The position numbers and the translations under genes are program-made. From Hyphomicrobium sp. 99 (GTDB lineage Bacteria; Pseudomonadota; Alphaproteobacteria; Rhizobiales; Hyphomicrobiaceae): a stretch of DNA of 64,000 bases. Under the pieces are notes generated by a model. It saw only the letters and a list, made by a program, of their open reading frames with translations, made no database searches and was not told where the DNA came from. Of the stretch, positions 1-8,966 are shown piece by piece (the first letter of the stretch is position 1; each line of letters begins with the position of its first letter). The stretch is taken from the NCBI RefSeq assembly GCF_000384335.2, contig NZ_KQ031382.1, positions 2,491,545 to 2,555,544 of the forward strand. Reading direction: 5' to 3'.

Positions 1-819
1 GTCCACGTCGGCAAATATGAATTGGTTAATCGCGAAAACCGCGGCGACATCTCGAACGCCGTTTGCATCATCGGCGCCAACGCAGTCGCCGTCATCGACA
101 CCAGCGGCTCTTACGCAGCCGGAAAAGATCTTCTCGAGGCTATCGCAGAGATCACCAGCAAACCTATTCACTACGTGATCAACACGCACATGCATCCCGA
201 TCACGTGATGGGAAACGCCGCGTTCAAATCGCAGGAGGTGCAGTTCGTCGGTCATCATAAGCTTCCAGCTGCGCTCTACGCGCGCAAGGAAAGCTATCTG
301 ACGAATGCGCGTGAGCGCGTTGGCGACACCGCATTTGCCGGCACTGAAATCATTCCACCGACTTTGCTCGTCAAAGACACGCTCGACCTCGATCTCGGCG
401 GCCGGACGCTGACGCTCAAGGCGCGCCCGACGGCACACACCGACAACGACTTGACGATCTTCGATTCAGCGACCGGCACATTTTTCCTCGGCGACCTTCT
501 CTTCTCAAACCACGTCCCGACGCTCGACGGATCCATCGTCGGCTGGCTCAATCTCATTCCGGTGCTGACGCAGGAAAAAGCCGATCGCGCCGTGCCGGGA
601 CACGGACCCAAGACGATGCCCTGGCCCGATGCGATTGCGCCCGTAGAGCGCTATTTGAAGGTTCTGGCCAGCGACGTTCGGAAAATGATCAAGGACGGCA
701 AAACGATCGAGGAAGCCGTCGCGACGGCCGGACAATCGGAGCGCGGCAAGTGGGCTCTATTTGACGAGCATCACCCGCGCAACGTCACCGCCGCCTTCAC
801 CGAACTCGAATGGGAATGA
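1..819 (+). CDS. Quinoprotein relay system zinc metallohydrolase (MBL fold), 5' partial
   Basis: The reading frame is open at base 1 and continues upstream, so the N-terminus lies outside the window; the TTG at 22 is internal. The protein is a metallo-beta-lactamase-fold hydrolase with the zinc motif THMHPDH, the later GDLLF Asp motif and a C-terminal PGHGP motif. This resembles the family named quinoprotein relay system zinc metallohydrolase, found beside PQQ-dependent dehydrogenases. Its precise substrate is unknown; a secreted, redox-maturation role is inferred from context. It converges with the small Cys protein at 928-1302. Family call is firm, function loose. Confidence 0.8.
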   Translation, partial: VHVGKYELVNRENRGDISNAVCIIGANAVAVIDTSGSYAAGKDLLEAIAEITSKPIHYVINTHMHPDHVMGNAAFKSQEVQFVGHHKLPAALYARKESYLTNARERVGDTAFAGTEIIPPTLLVKDTLDLDLGGRTLTLKARPTAHTDNDLTIFDSATGTFFLGDLLFSNHVPTLDGSIVGWLNLIPVLTQEKADRAVPGHGPKTMPWPDAIAPVERYLKVLASDVRKMIKDGKTIEEAVATAGQSERGKWALFDEHHPRNVTAAFTELEWE

Positions 820-843
820 TATCTCTTCCGCGCTCGGCGGCCG

Positions 844-860
844 GCTCGCGGAACGCGAGC
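844..860. terminator. Short GC hairpin between convergent genes
   Basis: GCTCGCG (844-850), a 3-base loop and CGCGAGC (854-860) form a perfect 7-bp stem. It sits 25 bases after the metallohydrolase stop and before the end of the convergent 928-1302 gene. There is no U-run, so a terminator role is only positional inference. Confidence 0.3.
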
Positions 861-927
861 GCCGTACGCCAGCATCAAGACGCGCCGGGCGGCCGGCTCC
901 CCATCGGGGAGTCGCCGGGCGCCAACA

Positions 928-1302
928 TCAGAAGCAGCGCAACTCGCCCTCGACTTGCGCGCGTCGAAGGTTTTTCACCTTTTCCTGAAATTCCGGCGAT
1001 TTCGTCCAGGCAACGTTTTCGCCGCCACGCAGGCCAACTGAGAGCAACGTCTCGGCTTCCTCGTATTGGCTAAACGGCAAAATGTTCGCGATCTCATCGA
1101 TCGAGCACGAACACTTCTCGAGAACCTCGCGGTTCTGACCGTTCACCGCCATGCACGCGTAAACATAATCCGCGCGCGCCGACGTCGGATAGTCATTCGA
1201 CGGTAGTTCCTCCGCCGCGACGCGCCCCGAAGAGGCGGAAATCAGAACTGCCATCGCCGCGAAAAGTCCGCTGCAAACGCGGACCGCGAAGCGCTTTATC
1301 AT
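928..1302 (-). CDS. Conserved hypothetical secreted protein of the PQQ cluster
   Basis: 124 residues with an N-terminal signal peptide (hydrophobic core about residues 9-25, cleavage near VAAEE). The mature part has Cys in YACMAVNG, a KCSCS pair and a C-terminal RCF, so disulfides or metal/heme-related chemistry are possible, but there is no CxxCH. The ATG overlaps the stop of the upstream 230-aa gene by 4 bases (ATGA), which implies translational coupling. I recognise it only as a hypothetical protein travelling with quinoprotein accessory genes; no function is assigned. Confidence 0.7.
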   Translation of the reverse strand: MIKRFAVRVCSGLFAAMAVLISASSGRVAAEELPSNDYPTSARADYVYACMAVNGQNREVLEKCSCSIDEIANILPFSQYEEAETLLSVGLRGGENVAWTKSPEFQEKVKNLRRAQVEGELRCF

Positions 1303-1991
1303 TTCACCTCTCCTACACCTTCGAGAGTCGTCGTCTCTTCAAGCGTCGGGGACTTCTTGTCCGTATTTGTGTACTCCGAAATCATCTTGGCGAAGTATCC
1401 CGGAATTTTATCCGACAGCGCTATTGTAAACGTCGCGCCTTCGAAACCGTTCATCTTCCCTTTCGCCGGATCGTCAACGAAAGGTGTCGCGGTCACCTTA
1501 TAACCCTCGACCGGCTGACCCTTGTAGACAATCGTTGCCGGAGCGATCGTCGCGCCCTTTCCGAGATACCTGCTGAACATGCCCTTGAGATAAGCACTGT
1601 CGCCGCCCGCCAGCATGCGGAAATGCGCGACGGCATTATCGAGGTAGATCACGAGCATCGGATTGCCGTCCATGTCGGTGATCCGCTGCGGCTCCCGGGC
1701 TCTGTCCCCAGAGTACATTTTTACCAGCACATTCTTCTTCCCCGGCGCGCCATCGCTCTCGACCTTCACGATGATGTCATCGGTGAAGCCCTCCCCGAGC
1801 GCCTTCGGATCGGAAGGCTTGCGCTCGAATTTGTAGACAAGGTCCGTTCCAGGGGTGACCGCTGCGATATGCGGCCGCTCGAAGAGGACCTCCGTCGGCT
1901 TCGGTATATCCGCCGCGACGGCGCCGACGGCACCCAGGCAAACAACTGCGAACGCAGCAAGGCTGGCTCTGCGGAAGGAAATTTGGGGCAT
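1299..1991 (-). CDS. Conserved hypothetical periplasmic protein of the PQQ cluster
   Basis: 230 residues with a clear signal peptide ending near AVAADIP. The mature domain looks beta-rich with alternating charged and hydrophobic stretches and contains no cysteine. It is the first gene of a two-gene overlapping unit with 928-1302 and lies downstream of the beta-propeller and mxaD-like genes on the same strand, after a 225-base gap. No domain is recognised. Co-location with MxaD-like and quinoprotein-relay genes suggests a role in periplasmic alcohol oxidation, which is inference. Confidence 0.7.
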   Translation of the reverse strand: MPQISFRRASLAAFAVVCLGAVGAVAADIPKPTEVLFERPHIAAVTPGTDLVYKFERKPSDPKALGEGFTDDIIVKVESDGAPGKKNVLVKMYSGDRAREPQRITDMDGNPMLVIYLDNAVAHFRMLAGGDSAYLKGMFSRYLGKGATIAPATIVYKGQPVEGYKVTATPFVDDPAKGKMNGFEGATFTIALSDKIPGYFAKMISEYTNTDKKSPTLEETTTLEGVGEVK

Positions 1992-2216
1992 ATGGGGCGA
2001 TCCTCCAGATCGTCTATTCGGAATTTTTTTGTCCGGCTGTGTAGCGGGACCAGGGCTGCTTGACCAGACGACTTACAAATTTCAGTCAATAGCCAGGGCA
2101 CTGACCCGGTTTCCGACTGAAGACTAGCTTGCCGCAGGATGCCGAAAGATCAGAAAGTCTCAACTTACAAGGCAGTAACCCGGGCGAAGCGCTCACTGCC
2201 CCTGCCAAAACGGACA

Positions 2217-3173
2217 TCACCGAAGGAATTTGCCGAACGCGCGGGGACCGTTGCCGACGGGTGCCTTCCCGGTCACTTTGAGGCCTTGGGGATCTATACG
2301 CAGCAACACGTCGTCGCCCCAGCAAGCGACATAAATATTTGTCTCGCCGGCGTCAGCTTCGATACCTTCGGGATGATCGCAGGCCTCGATCCGCTTTATC
2401 GGAGCAAGCGTCCCCAGATCGAATACGGTGATCGTCCCGCCATATTGATCGGTGACGAACCCCCTCCCCTTGGCCAACGCCACTGCATAGGGCCTCCGGC
2501 CAGTCGGCACCCGGCCGATCAGGGTACTCGTGGCGATCTCGATCACGGTGACGTCGTCGCTTTTGACGTTGGCCGTAAACGCTCGCGCCCCGGCATTATC
2601 GATCGTTATTCCAAACGGGCGACTGCCGACCGCGACTGATCCCAAACGCGCACGCGTGGCCACGTCGATAATCGAAACGGCGTCGCTGTCCCGGTCCGCT
2701 GAAAGCAGCAAACGGCCATCCGGCGTCACCGCCACACCCGACGGCGACTGCCCGACGGGGATCTCACCCGAGATCTCAAACTTGCCGGTATCGACGATGA
2801 TCAGCTTATGCGCATACCAATCCGCGATATAAACTTCCGGACGGGTCGGATGCGCAGCAATCCCGAGCGGGGCGCCGCCGAGAACGAGGCGCCGCTTCAC
2901 CGCCCGCGAAACGGCATCGATTTCGATGAGTTCTTTGCTGTCAGGTGCGGTGACATACGCGGTCGCCTTGTCGGGCGAGAGAGCGACGCCAGCAGGCTTA
3001 CCGCCGACTTCGACGCGACCAAGCTCTTTCATCGCGTTGAGATCGACGAACGAAACGCTATCGCCGGGCTGATCCGTTACGATCGCCTCGCCCGCGACGG
3101 CGGGCATTCCTGCTGAGCAGAGCAGCGCGAGCAGGCAAATGCCCAGCTCGCGCCGAATGTACGTGACGTTCAA
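2217..3173 (-). CDS. YVTN-family beta-propeller protein (PQQ-dependent catabolism-associated type)
   Basis: 318 residues with a signal peptide (cleavage near AVAGEA), followed by repeated blades of about 40 residues with the pattern VxxGxxPxGVAxxPDG, for example VGGKPAGVALSPDK, LGGAPLGIAAHPTR and VGQSPSGVAVTPDG. Such propellers are common beside PQQ-dependent dehydrogenases and probably act as periplasmic scaffolds. The gene lies 8 bases downstream of the mxaD-like gene, so both are probably one transcript. The fold assignment is strong; the partner is not visible in this window. Confidence 0.85.
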   Translation of the reverse strand: MNVTYIRRELGICLLALLCSAGMPAVAGEAIVTDQPGDSVSFVDLNAMKELGRVEVGGKPAGVALSPDKATAYVTAPDSKELIEIDAVSRAVKRRLVLGGAPLGIAAHPTRPEVYIADWYAHKLIIVDTGKFEISGEIPVGQSPSGVAVTPDGRLLLSADRDSDAVSIIDVATRARLGSVAVGSRPFGITIDNAGARAFTANVKSDDVTVIEIATSTLIGRVPTGRRPYAVALAKGRGFVTDQYGGTITVFDLGTLAPIKRIEACDHPEGIEADAGETNIYVACWGDDVLLRIDPQGLKVTGKAPVGNGPRAFGKFLR

Positions 3174-3181
3174 ACGCCAGA

Positions 3182-3724
3182 TCAGCTTCCGCCCTCGATC
3201 TTCTTCTTCAACGCCGCGAGCGTCGAGGTGTAGAGGTCTGTGATCGCTTTGTTGGCAACCTCGTCCGACAGTTCCGGCGGCGGGTCGTTAAGCATGTAGC
3301 CGCGGTAGAACGCGCCCTTCCATTCGACGGTCGTCTTGTCGCCGTTCGCCGTCACCGTGATGTGGGACGAGTAATCATTGATCGGCAGAACCTTCACGTC
3401 GACCTTGGTGATCTCGTATCCGTAGGATTTCTCCTCGGCGTCATACTTATCGAGCGCTTCCTCGATCGTGCCGCCGTTCTGGAGAGTGAGCTTGCGCGTC
3501 GCGCCGACGTCGTTGCCACCCTTGCCTTCCGTCTTGGCGACGGCCGGGATCCAGCTCGCATCCTGGAAATTGCCGATCACGGCCCAAACCTTGTCGGCCG
3601 GGGCGTTGATCTCGATGGACTCAACGACTTTCTGACGTGATGGGCCGTGCGCCCATGCTGCGCCGGTCATGGACAGCGGCACTAGGCCGAAGATCGCTGC
3701 GGCGATCAGCAAGCGTTTGAGCAT
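3182..3724 (-). CDS. mxaD: MxaD-like SRPBCC family periplasmic protein
   Basis: 180 residues with a signal peptide (cleavage after AWAHG) and a START/SRPBCC domain beginning with VVESIEINAPADKVWAVIG. This matches MxaD, the methanol-oxidation protein thought to assist electron transfer between methanol dehydrogenase and its cytochrome cL. The start has a good ribosome site (GGAGGA) 6 bases upstream. It is the first gene of a minus-strand set and is divergent from fhcB across 225 bases, linking methanol oxidation to formyl-group oxidation. Several mxaD paralogues can exist, so the symbol is family-level. Confidence 0.8.
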   Translation of the reverse strand: MLKRLLIAAAIFGLVPLSMTGAAWAHGPSRQKVVESIEINAPADKVWAVIGNFQDASWIPAVAKTEGKGGNDVGATRKLTLQNGGTIEEALDKYDAEEKSYGYEITKVDVKVLPINDYSSHITVTANGDKTTVEWKGAFYRGYMLNDPPPELSDEVANKAITDLYTSTLAALKKKIEGGS

Positions 3725-3949
3725 ACATTTCCTCCGGAAACTTTATGATGCGTTGGGCGGGACTTTGGCCCGGGATCGAGCGCGGGGACATTAGGCAGGT
3801 TCATGTTCAACGGAAAGACGGCAAAATGTGTCGCATTCGAGGTGAACGTTCGCAACGCTTGACCGCTTGGGTAACGTTGTTTTACCTGCGGCCGCGTGCT
3901 TTGGTCGAATCCCGCCGGTTGCAAGACCAGGGGACATGAGGAGCAGGAT

Positions 3950-5236
3950 TTGGAATCCCAAAAGTCGAGTAACAGCGCAAACCATTATGAGAACGTCGCC
4001 TGTCCTTTTTGCGGCATTCTTTGCGACGATCTAGAGATCGGCCCATCCGGTGACGGGCTGAAAGTTCTGAAGAACGGTTGCGCGAAATCGGTTGCCGGCT
4101 TCGAACGTCCGCTCGCGGAGCCTAATCCGCAGGTCGACGGCAAAGACGTGTCGTTGGACGAAGCCATAGCAACCGCCGCCCGTCTTATCAGAGAGAGCCG
4201 CTTGCCGAGCTTTGGCGGCCTTGGCACCGACGTTGATGGCGTCCGCGCGATCATGGCGCTTGCCGAAAAGGGCGGCGGCATCGTCGACCATGCACTGAGC
4301 GACGCTCAGTATCGCAATTTCCGAGTGCTCCAGTCCTCCGGCTGGGTGATGACCACGCTCACCGAGGCGCGCAACCGCGCCGATCTGTTCATCATCGCCG
4401 GCAGCGACGTCCACAAGTTGCATCCGCGTTTCTTCGAACGCATCGTCTGCAACGAAGCCTCGATGTTCTCCGATAATCCGCCGAAGCGGACGGTCGTGTT
4501 CCTCGGCGAAGGTCTCAACGAGTCCGCCGTCAAGGGACAAGAGCGCATCGGCGAGGTCGTGACACTGCCGGTGAAAACCGAGCGGATCGGCGAAGTTCTC
4601 GATGCCATGCGCGCGCTGAACAAGGGCGCGACGATCCCAGGCAACGACATCGGTGGCTTGCCACGCGCGGCCGTCGACGATCTTCTCGCTAGATGCAAGG
4701 CCGCGAGCTACGGCGTCGTCGTATGGGCTCCGCCGAGCCTCGGCTTCCCGAGCGCCGAGCTGACCGTGCAGGCCATCTCCGAGTTCGTGAAAGACATCAA
4801 CCTGACGTCGCGCTTCGCGGGGCTCGCCCTCGGCGGCAACGAAGGTGCCGTCTCTGCGGGCGCCGTTTGCGGCTGGCAGTCAGGCTTCCCCCTCCGCGTT
4901 TCCTTCGCGAGCGGCAAGCCCGACTACGATTCAGAACGCTACGCGATTAGCCGCCTGCTCTTCGCGAAGGAAACCGACCTGCTGTTGTGGCTCGCATCCT
5001 TCTCGCCCGACCTGACGCCGCCGGATACCGACATCCCGACGATCCTGCTCGGTACGCCGTCGATCAAACCGGCACGCACGCCGAAGGTCTATATTCCTGT
5101 CGGCACGCCCGGCCTCGACCATACCGGCGTGATGGTGCGCGTCGACAACGTCGTATCGCTACCGCTACGCAAGCTACGGCAATCGAAGCTGCCGAGCGCC
5201 GCCAGCGTGCTGGAAAAAATTGAAGCTGCCCTCTAG
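3950..5236 (+). CDS. fhcB: Formyltransferase/hydrolase complex subunit FhcB (FwdB-like)
   Basis: Subunit B of the Fhc complex, related to the molybdopterin subunit of archaeal formylmethanofuran dehydrogenase. In methylotrophs the complex turns formyl-tetrahydromethanopterin into formate without redox chemistry. The N-terminal motif ACPFCGILCDDLEIG is characteristic. I place the start at TTG 3950, where GAGGAGCAGG sits 3-10 bases upstream; a longer frame opens at GTG 3896 but adds residues unlike the family. First gene of fhcBADC, 20 bases before fhcA. Confidence 0.9.
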   Translation: MESQKSSNSANHYENVACPFCGILCDDLEIGPSGDGLKVLKNGCAKSVAGFERPLAEPNPQVDGKDVSLDEAIATAARLIRESRLPSFGGLGTDVDGVRAIMALAEKGGGIVDHALSDAQYRNFRVLQSSGWVMTTLTEARNRADLFIIAGSDVHKLHPRFFERIVCNEASMFSDNPPKRTVVFLGEGLNESAVKGQERIGEVVTLPVKTERIGEVLDAMRALNKGATIPGNDIGGLPRAAVDDLLARCKAASYGVVVWAPPSLGFPSAELTVQAISEFVKDINLTSRFAGLALGGNEGAVSAGAVCGWQSGFPLRVSFASGKPDYDSERYAISRLLFAKETDLLLWLASFSPDLTPPDTDIPTILLGTPSIKPARTPKVYIPVGTPGLDHTGVMVRVDNVVSLPLRKLRQSKLPSAASVLEKIEAAL

Positions 5237-5256
5237 GCCCAATACCGAGATCGATA

Positions 5257-6924
5257 ATGTTGATTAAGCTCACCGGCGGCAAAGTCTACGACCCCGCTAA
5301 TGGCGTCGACGGCGAGGTTCGCGATATTTTCATCGAGAACGGCCGCATCGTCTCTCCGGAGCCGAACGCCAAGGTCGATCAGGAATACGCGTTGCATGGC
5401 CGTGTGATCATGGCTGGCGGCATCGATCCGCACTCGCACATCGGCGGCGGCAAGATGACGATCGCCCGCATGATTCTTCCCGAGGACCACATCGGCAATG
5501 AAGTCGCGCGCACGGAATTGACGCGCGCCGGCGTCGGCCATGCTGTTCCCTCGACGATGACGACGGGCTACCGCTACGCCGAGATGGGTTACACCGCAGC
5601 TTTCGAGCCCGCGATGCTGCCCGCGAACGCCCGCCAAGCTCACATGGAGATGGCCGATACGTCGATTATCGACAAGGGCGCCTTCGTCATGCTCGGCTCA
5701 GACGACTTCTTCCTGCGCCAGCTCGCCGGCAAAGCCGACTTCTCGGCCATCAAGGACTACATCGCCTGGACGATGCACGCCGCACAGGCGATTGCCGTGA
5801 AGGTGGTCAATCCGGGCGGCATCAGCGCCTTCAAGTTCAATCAGCGAAAGCTCGATCTCAACGAGAAGCACACTTATTACGGCGTCACACCGCGCGACAT
5901 CATCCTGACGCTCGCTCGCGGCCTGACGGAACTCGGCGTCGTCCATCCGCTGCACATTCATGGCTGCAACCTTGGCGTTCCCGGCGGCTACGAGACCACG
6001 CTCGAGACGATCAGAGGCTCGGAAGGCCTGCCGATCCATCTCACGCACATTCAGTTCCACAGCTACGGCACCGAAGGCGACCTGAAGTTCTCGTCCGCCG
6101 CCGCCCCGATTGCCGAAGCCGTCAACGCCAACAAGAACGTCTCGTGCGACGTCGGCCAGGTCATGTTCGGCCAGACGTGCACCGCATCGGGCGACTCGAT
6201 GCGCCAGTTCGTCAACACGCGCTCCGCCGATCCGAAGAAGTGGGTCGTGATGGATATCGAGTGCGACGCAGGTTGCGGCGTCGTCCCCTTCAAGTATCGC
6301 GACAAGAGCTTCGTCAACGCTCTGCAGTGGGCGATCGGCCTCGAGTTGTTCCTACTCGTCAACGATCCGTGGCGCTTGTTCCTGACGACCGACCATCCGA
6401 ACGGCGGTCCGTTCACATGGTACCCGCATCTTATCCGGCTCCTGATGGATAAGAACTTCCGCCGGGACATGATGCAGAAGATCAATCAGGATGCGCTGAA
6501 GTATTCGACGCTTGGCTCTCTCGACCGCGAATATACGCTCTACGAAATCGCGATCATGACGCGCGCCGGTCCGGCCCGCAGCCTCGGTCTCGTGGATCGC
6601 GGTCACCTCGGCGTCGGCGCCTGGGCGGACATCACCGTCTATGACGACAACCCCGACCGCGAAGCGATGTTCACCACGCCCGAACTTCTCTTCAAGAACG
6701 GCGAGCTGATCGTCCGCAACGGCAAGATCGTCAAGGTCGTCAATGGCGGCACGCACGTCGCGCGGCCGAGCTACGATCGCGGCGGCATCGAGAAGTCTTT
6801 GAAGCGCTATTTCGAAGATTACCACACGGTGCGCATGGATAACTTCCGTCTCTCAGACGACGAAATCATCAACGGCGGCCGCGGCTCGCTGATCATCCAA
6901 CCGACCAGGGCGCGCGCAGCATGA
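5257..6924 (+). CDS. fhcA: Formyltransferase/hydrolase complex subunit FhcA (formylmethanofuran hydrolase)
   Basis: 555 residues, full length for FwdA/FmdA/FhcA amidohydrolases. It hydrolyses the formyl group from methanofuran to release formate. The binuclear metal site is visible: GGIDPHSHIGGG supplies H59 and H61, with further His in HPLHIHGCN and HLTHIQFHSYG, and an Asp in TTDHPNGGP. The C-terminal GVGAWADITVYD strand is typical of amidohydrolases. The stop overlaps the fhcD start by 4 bases (ATGA). Confidence 0.95.
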   Translation: MLIKLTGGKVYDPANGVDGEVRDIFIENGRIVSPEPNAKVDQEYALHGRVIMAGGIDPHSHIGGGKMTIARMILPEDHIGNEVARTELTRAGVGHAVPSTMTTGYRYAEMGYTAAFEPAMLPANARQAHMEMADTSIIDKGAFVMLGSDDFFLRQLAGKADFSAIKDYIAWTMHAAQAIAVKVVNPGGISAFKFNQRKLDLNEKHTYYGVTPRDIILTLARGLTELGVVHPLHIHGCNLGVPGGYETTLETIRGSEGLPIHLTHIQFHSYGTEGDLKFSSAAAPIAEAVNANKNVSCDVGQVMFGQTCTASGDSMRQFVNTRSADPKKWVVMDIECDAGCGVVPFKYRDKSFVNALQWAIGLELFLLVNDPWRLFLTTDHPNGGPFTWYPHLIRLLMDKNFRRDMMQKINQDALKYSTLGSLDREYTLYEIAIMTRAGPARSLGLVDRGHLGVGAWADITVYDDNPDREAMFTTPELLFKNGELIVRNGKIVKVVNGGTHVARPSYDRGGIEKSLKRYFEDYHTVRMDNFRLSDDEIINGGRGSLIIQPTRARAA

Positions 6925-7826
6925 GCAAGACGGTCAACGGCGTCGTCATCGACGATACCTTCGCCGAAGCTTTCGGCATGAGCGGAACCGGCATCATCAT
7001 CACGGCCGATACGCTGAAATGGGCGCGCATCGCCGCAACTGTCGCGACAGGCTTCGGCACCTCGGTCATCGGCTGCGGTGCGGAATGCGGTATCGACAAG
7101 GAATTGACGCCCGACGAAACGCCGGACGGCCGCCCGGGCGTCCGCATTCTCATCTTCGGATTTTCGCCCGACGCGCTCGTTCCGCAAATCCGCAACCGCA
7201 TCGGCCAGTGCGTGCTGACGAGCCCCGGCTCCGCCTGCTACGCTGGCTTCAAATCCGATAAGTCGATCGCCCTCGGCAAAGGCCCGCGGCTATTCGGCGA
7301 CGGGTTTCAAACGGCGAAAAAACTCGGCGGAACCCGCTACTGGCGCGTGCCCGTCATGGACGGCGAGTTCGTGATCGAAGAAGAAACCGGCCTGACGACC
7401 GACGCGGTCGGCGGCGGCAACATGCTCATTCTCGGCACGGATCGCGCGGGCCTTCTCGAAACAGCGGAAGCCGCGGTCGATGCCATCGCCAAGGTCGATG
7501 ACGTCATTACCCCCTTCCCCGGCGGCATTGTGCGCTCGGGCTCGAAGGTTGGCGCCAAGTACGCGGGCATGTTCGCTTCGACGAACGACGCCTTCTGCCC
7601 GACGCTTCGCGGCACCACCAAAAAGACCGAACTCGCACCCGACACGCTCGCGGTCCTTGAAATCGTCATCGACGGTCTGACGTCCAAAGCAGTTGCCGAT
7701 GCCATGCGCGTCGGTCTCAAGGCCGTAACCGACGTCGGCGCCAAGCGCGGTGTCACGCGCATCACCGCCGGCAACTACGGCGGCAAGCTCGGACAGCATC
7801 ACTATCATCTGAAGGATCTCATCTGA
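6921..7826 (+). CDS. fhcD: Formylmethanofuran--tetrahydromethanopterin N-formyltransferase (FhcD/Ftr)
   Basis: 301 residues, the expected Ftr length. It moves the formyl group between tetrahydromethanopterin and methanofuran; in methylotrophs the net direction is oxidation toward formate. Family signatures are the start VNGVVIDDTFAEAFGM, the glycine-rich GTSVIGCGAECGID segment and the C-terminal GNYGGKLGQHHYHL. It shares 4 bases with fhcA upstream and 1 base with fhcC downstream (TGATG), so the operon is tightly coupled. Confidence 0.95.
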   Translation: MSKTVNGVVIDDTFAEAFGMSGTGIIITADTLKWARIAATVATGFGTSVIGCGAECGIDKELTPDETPDGRPGVRILIFGFSPDALVPQIRNRIGQCVLTSPGSACYAGFKSDKSIALGKGPRLFGDGFQTAKKLGGTRYWRVPVMDGEFVIEEETGLTTDAVGGGNMLILGTDRAGLLETAEAAVDAIAKVDDVITPFPGGIVRSGSKVGAKYAGMFASTNDAFCPTLRGTTKKTELAPDTLAVLEIVIDGLTSKAVADAMRVGLKAVTDVGAKRGVTRITAGNYGGKLGQHHYHLKDLI

Positions 7827-8638
7827 TGAGCGGCCTCACGCTGCGCCTCAAGGCGCCCGCGACCGAGCGGTTGACGCTCTCCGGCATAACGCCCGCAAAG
7901 CTCTCGGCCCTCTCGGAGCACGACATCGCCCACCTTGACGTCGGCATCGAAAAGGGCGGCATGGCGCTCGGCGACGCCTTCGACATTTCAGGCAGCGCGG
8001 GCGACGTCCTCACCATCGAAGGCGCAACACCCGAGCTCGATTTCATCGGTCTGGGTCTCGACAGCGGAACGATCCGCGTCATCGGCGACGCCGGCTCCTA
8101 CGCAGGCCGGAAGATGACGGGCGGCAAGCTCGAAATTCACGGTAACGCGGCACACTTCTTAGCCTCCGGATCGACCGGCGGTATGATCCACGTTCGCGGC
8201 AACGCCGGGGATAATCTCGGCGGCATGATCCCGGGCGACCGCTTCGGCATGCTCGGTGGCATCACCGTCGTCGAAGGCAACATCGGCTCTCGCGCAGGCG
8301 ATAAGATGCGGCGCGGCGTCATCGTCGTTCGCGGCAAGACCGGCGCTCACACCGGCTCACGCATGATCGGCGGCACCATCTGGGCTGAGGGTGGCATCGG
8401 TCCCGAACCCGGCTTGATGATGCGGCGTGGCACCCTGATCGGTCCGAGCGTCGAGAAGCTGCTGCCTACATTCGTCGATACCGGCAAACACGATCTCGTG
8501 ATCGTGCGCGTGATCTCGCGCTACCTGAAAACGGTGCTGGGCGATTTGGCTCCGAAGCCTATGCCCTTGTTTGTCCAGAAGATTGGCGGCGACTTGGCAA
8601 CCATCGGACGAGGCGAAATTCTGCTGCCGGCAGCCTGA
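7826..8638 (+). CDS. fhcC: Formyltransferase/hydrolase complex subunit FhcC
   Basis: 270 residues related to the C subunit of formylmethanofuran dehydrogenase and to the GltB C-terminal beta-helix. Repeats with the pattern GxxGGxM/GxxAGxxM run from about residue 85 to 200 (AGRKMTGG, STGGMI, LGGMIPGD, AGDKMRRG, TGSRMIGG), giving the right-handed parallel beta-helix. It is structural within the complex. Last gene of fhcBADC; 108 bases separate it from the next plus-strand ORF. Confidence 0.92.
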   Translation: MSGLTLRLKAPATERLTLSGITPAKLSALSEHDIAHLDVGIEKGGMALGDAFDISGSAGDVLTIEGATPELDFIGLGLDSGTIRVIGDAGSYAGRKMTGGKLEIHGNAAHFLASGSTGGMIHVRGNAGDNLGGMIPGDRFGMLGGITVVEGNIGSRAGDKMRRGVIVVRGKTGAHTGSRMIGGTIWAEGGIGPEPGLMMRRGTLIGPSVEKLLPTFVDTGKHDLVIVRVISRYLKTVLGDLAPKPMPLFVQKIGGDLATIGRGEILLPAA

Positions 8639-8747
8639 CGCGTCGGTTTGTCAGCATTTTTCCGATTGGGCTCACCTGAAACAAATCCCCGGGCTGTAAC
8701 GTCACGGTATGCTGAAGTACCGCTGACGTTCAATCCGGAACATCGCC

Positions 8748-8948
8748 ATGCTTGCAATCGTTCTATCAGCCTGCCTCACGAACGATCCCAATGTTTGCCG
8801 CGACTACAGGATACCGATCGACGCTGATGTCGATGCCATGACGTGCATGGTCGAAGCCCCACCGCATTTCGCGAAATGGGCCGAAGAACATCCCGGTTGG
8901 CAGGTCACGCGCTGGCGTTGCGCCTCCGCCTCCGAAAACGACATCTGA
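8748..8948 (+). CDS. Small four-cysteine protein, paralogue A
   Basis: 66 residues with no recognised domain. It aligns without gaps to the 66-residue protein at 53499-53699: 44 of 66 positions are identical, including all four cysteines (C9, C17, C33, C58), DPNVC, IDAD and the EHPGWQ/RWRC block. Two copies with conserved cysteines support a real gene. The hydrophobic first 9 residues are short for a signal peptide; C9 could alternatively be a lipid-modified Cys (LSAC resembles a lipobox). The ribosome site is weak. Disulfide, metal or oxidant sensing roles are speculation. Confidence 0.7.
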   Translation: MLAIVLSACLTNDPNVCRDYRIPIDADVDAMTCMVEAPPHFAKWAEEHPGWQVTRWRCASASENDI

Positions 8949-8966
8949 AATTTAAACACCCGTCAG

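Noticed and set aside
2139..2639. 166-aa plus-strand ORF
   Set aside because: Antisense to the beta-propeller gene for most of its length.
8737..8762. GGAAC-N18-GTT, an EcfG-like general-stress promoter
   Set aside because: The -10 would fall inside the small gene that starts at 8748, so it could not serve that gene; likely chance.
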